The notes beneath the pieces were generated by a model, which searched no databases, was not told the DNA's origin, and saw only the letters and a program-made list of their open reading frames with translations. From Gammaproteobacteria bacterium (GTDB lineage Bacteria > Pseudomonadota > Gammaproteobacteria > GCA-001735895), in the NCBI GenBank assembly GCA_027293245.1, contig JAPUFZ010000132.1:1-8149 (forward strand): a stretch of DNA of 8,149 nucleotides. Reading direction: 5' to 3'. Of this stretch, positions 5,687-8,149 are shown in pieces (position 1 is the stretch's first letter; every line of letters starts with the position of its first letter). A program made the translations under genes and the position numbers.

Positions 5687-7183
5687 ATGTTCAAAAACCC
5701 ACTGTTAATTATAGCTCTGTTGATAACGGGTGCGATCGCGCTCTGGGGCATTCTCGATACCGCAGGGCTGGCTGCTTTTGCCGCACAGCTTGTCGGTATA
5801 CAGTTCACCAGTCGCGCCTGGTTCATTATGCTGACGGTCAGCTTCCTGCTGATAGTCAGTATCTGGCTTGCGCTTTCACCCTATGGTGCGATCAAGCTAG
5901 GCAAGGATGACGACGAACCTGAATTTTCCACGGTATCATGGCTTGCCATGCTTTTCTCGGCCGGCATGGGTGTCGGTCTGCTTTATTGGGGAACCGCCGA
6001 ACCTTTAACCCACTATTTGCTAGTGGATGAATACGAAGACTCACGAGTGGCAGCCAGTACTGCTTTGTTTCTTACCAATTTTCATTGGGGCTTACACGCC
6101 TGGTCTATCTATGCCCTGACTGGCCTGGTGATTGCCTATTTTAGTTTTCGTCTCGGATGTCCCAGCCTTGTCAGTTCACCCATTATTAAGGTTTTTGGTA
6201 GCAACAAAATCACCCGCGGTGCCGGCTGGTTGAGTGACTTAATGGCAATTGTGGCGATTGCCATTGGCCTTGGGGGTTCTGTTGCGATGGGTGTTTTCCA
6301 GGTCAAGGAAGGAGTCGATGCCCTGTTTGGTCTTCAAGATACGGGCATGGGGCTGACCATGGGTATATTTATGGTGCTTTGCCTGTCGTTTATATTGCCG
6401 CTGACGGTAGACCTTGGCAAAGGCATGGCGCTCTTATCCACTGCTGCAATGATTGTCGCCGGTTCCCTGGTGTTATACCTGCTATTAGTGGGGCCCACCT
6501 ATTTTCTGATGGGCGGCATCGTGCAAGGCTTTGGCGAGTATCTTGGATCATTCCTGGTACATGGGTTTCGCACCTATACCTTTATGGATGATCGGATTGG
6601 CAGCTGGTTCCAGTCCTGGACGCTGACTTATATGGTCTGGTGGTTAGCCTGGGCCCCCTTCGTCGGCGTTTTTATCGCCCGCATATCTAAAGGGCGCACC
6701 ATCCGCGAATTTTTATGCGGTGTAATTTTGATACCCACCACATTTTCGATCATCTGGTTTGGCGTTTTCGGTGGCATCGGTTTTTTCGAAATACTAAAGC
6801 TCGAGTCACCGATTTTAGATGTGGTTAAAAATAACCTTAGCGGCGTCACCTTCTATGTGCTCAACCAGTTTCCGTTATCTTTCCTGACCATCGCCGCAAC
6901 GGTTATTGCCGCTTTCTTATTCCTGGTCACCAGCGTGGTTAGCGCTGCTTTTGTGCTGGGTATGTTTTCAACCGGTGGTGATCTCAATCCCAGCACACGG
7001 GTTAAACTGAGCTGGGGACTGGTCCTGGGGGCGCTAGGGCTGGTCATGATCCTGTCGGGCAGCATTGATGCGATTAAATCAATTATAGCCCTGGGGGCAC
7101 TGCCTTTCGTGTTCATCGTACTATTACTGGTCGTCTGCCTTTTAAAGGCGTTAAAATTAGAAAAGGTCTCACGCCATGAGTAA
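5687..7183 (+). CDS. BCCT-family transporter for betaine/choline/carnitine-type substrates
   Basis: 498 residues with about twelve membrane helices, an inner-membrane secondary transporter for trimethylammonium compounds. The glycine stretch GMGVG (93-97) followed by LLYWGTAEP is the BCCT signature; the Na+-coupled betaine carrier BetP has GMGIG there while the H+-coupled choline carrier BetT has Asp at the last position, so Na+ coupling is likelier. TM4 has Trp134, Trp139 and Tyr142, with the same +5/+3 spacing as the BetP aromatic box (W189, W194, Y197), and TM8 has Trp318, Trp319 and Trp322 before PFVGVFIARISKGRT. The box is complete, so substrate binding should be intact. The N- and C-terminal tails are short compared with BetP and BetT, so the C-terminal osmosensing extension is absent and a nutritional role is plausible. 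The exact substrate cannot be read from the sequence. Its stop overlaps a 41-residue reading frame. Confidence 0.93.
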   Translation: MFKNPLLIIALLITGAIALWGILDTAGLAAFAAQLVGIQFTSRAWFIMLTVSFLLIVSIWLALSPYGAIKLGKDDDEPEFSTVSWLAMLFSAGMGVGLLYWGTAEPLTHYLLVDEYEDSRVAASTALFLTNFHWGLHAWSIYALTGLVIAYFSFRLGCPSLVSSPIIKVFGSNKITRGAGWLSDLMAIVAIAIGLGGSVAMGVFQVKEGVDALFGLQDTGMGLTMGIFMVLCLSFILPLTVDLGKGMALLSTAAMIVAGSLVLYLLLVGPTYFLMGGIVQGFGEYLGSFLVHGFRTYTFMDDRIGSWFQSWTLTYMVWWLAWAPFVGVFIARISKGRTIREFLCGVILIPTTFSIIWFGVFGGIGFFEILKLESPILDVVKNNLSGVTFYVLNQFPLSFLTIAATVIAAFLFLVTSVVSAAFVLGMFSTGGDLNPSTRVKLSWGLVLGALGLVMILSGSIDAIKSIIALGALPFVFIVLLLVVCLLKALKLEKVSRHE

Positions 7184-7301
7184 CATCCTCGACACCTTGA
7201 TGAACATCGAAGTATTCGCTTTTATCGGCTTGCTTATATGGTTGTACTTTAAACCCGTCGACCAGGATGGAACCGACGATTCTGATGAATCAGATAACTG
7301 A
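7176..7301 (+). CDS. 41-residue single-helix membrane microprotein coupled to the BCCT gene
   Basis: ATG at 7176 lies inside the last codons of the transporter gene; the junction ATGAGTAA holds the start of this frame and the stop of the other, an eight-base overlap typical of translational coupling. AAAAGG about nine bases upstream is a good ribosome site within the transporter coding sequence. The product has a short polar start (MSNILDTLMN), one hydrophobic helix (about residues 11-25, IEVFAFIGLLIWLYF), then KPVDQ and a strongly acidic tail (DGTDDSDESDN). This plan resembles small accessory subunits of membrane complexes such as CcoQ or KdpF, though I see no true homology. A small partner of the transporter is the natural guess. 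I do not recognise the family. Confidence 0.65.
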   Translation: MSNILDTLMNIEVFAFIGLLIWLYFKPVDQDGTDDSDESDN

Positions 7302-7316
7302 TCCTTTTTTCGATTA

Positions 7317-7340
7317 ATGGTCTCGTCAGTTTGAGGCCAT
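7317..7340. terminator. Inverted repeat between convergent genes, possible terminator
   Basis: ATGGTCTC (7317-7324) and GAGGCCAT (7333-7340) form an eight-pair stem with one G-T wobble around an eight-base loop. It lies in the 63-base gap between the converging microprotein and cystathionine lyase genes, where a two-way terminator is expected. There is no strong T-run directly after it in either direction, so intrinsic termination is uncertain. Confidence 0.35.
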
Positions 7341-7364
7341 AAGCCGGTTTTATCGGGACCTGTT

Positions 7365-8149
7365 TTACAGTGCGTCGAGTGCCTGTTTGAGATCGGAAAT
7401 CAAATCGTCGGCGGATTCAAGGCCTGCTGAGAGTCGTACCAGGCCGTCGGTAATGCCGGCTTTCATGCGCTCTTCGCGGGGCATATCGGCGTGGGTCATC
7501 GTGACCGAATGAGTTACCAGCGACTCAACCGAGCCGAGATTTTCCGCCAGGCTCCAGAGTTCCAGTGTATCCATCAGTTTTTTGCCGGATTCGACACCAC
7601 CGTGGACTTCAAACCAGAGCATGGAACCGTGGCCGCTGGCCTGGCTGTCGGCGAGTTGTTTTTGTGGGAACGAATCCAGACCGGGGTAGGCGACACGGTC
7701 TACCATCGGGTGGGTTTCTAGATATTCTGCTATTTTTCGTGCACTAGCCGATTGTACTTCCAGACGCGTACTCATGGTTTTAATGCCTTGTAGGGTGTAG
7801 AAAGCCACCATGGGAGACATGTTGCAGCCCAGGCAGTTTCTCACGAACATAATCTTATCCAGCATTTCCTGGGTCGCGGCCGTGATGGAACCACCAACAC
7901 TGACATTGTGTCCTTCCATGAACTTGGTGGTGCTATGCAGGGTTATGTCTGCGCCGAGCTCGAGTGGACGCTGGTAGTAGGGGGTCAAAAAGGTATTGTC
8001 GACGACATGCGGTATGCCTGCGGCTTTCGAAATTTCAGAAACTGCAGCGATATCGGTTAATTTCAATGTTGGATTGGCCGGGGTTTCGGTAAAAATCAGT
8101 CGGGTATTGTCGCAGATTGCAGCTTTTACACTGGCCGGGTCGGCGGTAT
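7365..8149 (-). CDS. Cystathionine gamma-lyase/gamma-synthase family PLP enzyme, 5' end cut off by window
   Basis: 260 codons are visible, open to the right edge; the family is about 390 residues, so roughly 130 N-terminal residues are missing. The segment ETPANPTLKLTDI, then VVDNTF and HSTTKFMEGHN carry the Asp that pairs with the PLP nitrogen and the PLP lysine (codon 7923-7925). The C-terminal domain has SLGSVESL (within AENLGSVESLV), MTHADMPREER and GLVRLSAGLES, all typical of the Cys/Met-metabolism PLP family. Members split cystathionine to cysteine, ammonia and 2-oxobutyrate (gamma-lyase) or make it from activated homoserine (gamma-synthase, MetB), or sulfhydrylate homoserine esters (MetZ). 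The beta-synthase gene nearby favours gamma-lyase and thus cysteine formation from homocysteine. The visible part alone does not decide between them. It ends at TAA and converges on the transporter operon. Confidence 0.85.
   Translation of the reverse strand, partial: TADPASVKAAICDNTRLIFTETPANPTLKLTDIAAVSEISKAAGIPHVVDNTFLTPYYQRPLELGADITLHSTTKFMEGHNVSVGGSITAATQEMLDKIMFVRNCLGCNMSPMVAFYTLQGIKTMSTRLEVQSASARKIAEYLETHPMVDRVAYPGLDSFPQKQLADSQASGHGSMLWFEVHGGVESGKKLMDTLELWSLAENLGSVESLVTHSVTMTHADMPREERMKAGITDGLVRLSAGLESADDLISDLKQALDAL

Noticed and set aside
1..8149. CRISPR array or insertion sequence
   Set aside because: I saw no regularly spaced repeats, no transposase and no paired terminal inverted repeats.

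Overview
The window looks like chromosomal DNA of a gammaproteobacterium, probably free-living, joined at its left end to a mobile element. That placement rests on protein style (a P4-type integrase, a bacterial cystathionine beta-synthase with CBS domains, a BCCT betaine-type transporter, a MotA/MotB-like pair) and on moderate GC content. The genus cannot be named from sequence alone.

Left part (1-1458): a tyrosine integrase on the minus strand, interrupted by one in-frame amber codon. Its start faces an apparent attachment region. There, the 5' half of a tRNA gene (1372 down to 1331, same strand as the integrase) stops abruptly just after the anticodon loop and is followed by non-tRNA sequence. 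This fits an element inserted in a tRNA anticodon loop, whose body would extend left of base 1. The tRNA is not rebuilt at this junction.

Middle (1459-3420): a two-gene minus-strand operon. It encodes a four-helix MotA/TolQ/ExbB-like channel subunit and then a MotB/ExbD-like partner with one N-terminal membrane helix carrying the expected Asp. The partner also has an unusually long coiled coil of about 190 residues and a small C-terminal domain that is not a recognisable OmpA domain. This looks like an ion-driven envelope machine of unknown purpose and is the least ordinary system here.

Right part (3638-8149): sulfur amino acid and betaine-type genes. Cystathionine beta-synthase (minus) and the C-terminal two thirds of a cystathionine gamma-lyase-type enzyme (minus, running off the right end) together make reverse transsulfuration, homocysteine to cysteine. 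Between them lie a remnant of an enolase-superfamily enzyme that has lost its whole catalytic barrel by an in-frame internal deletion (minus), a complete BCCT transporter with an intact trimethylammonium-binding aromatic box (plus), and a 41-residue membrane microprotein whose start overlaps the transporter stop. Betaine can donate methyl groups to homocysteine, so transporter and pathway may meet at homocysteine; that link is inferred from position only.

No CRISPR array, rRNA, insertion sequence or replication origin was seen.
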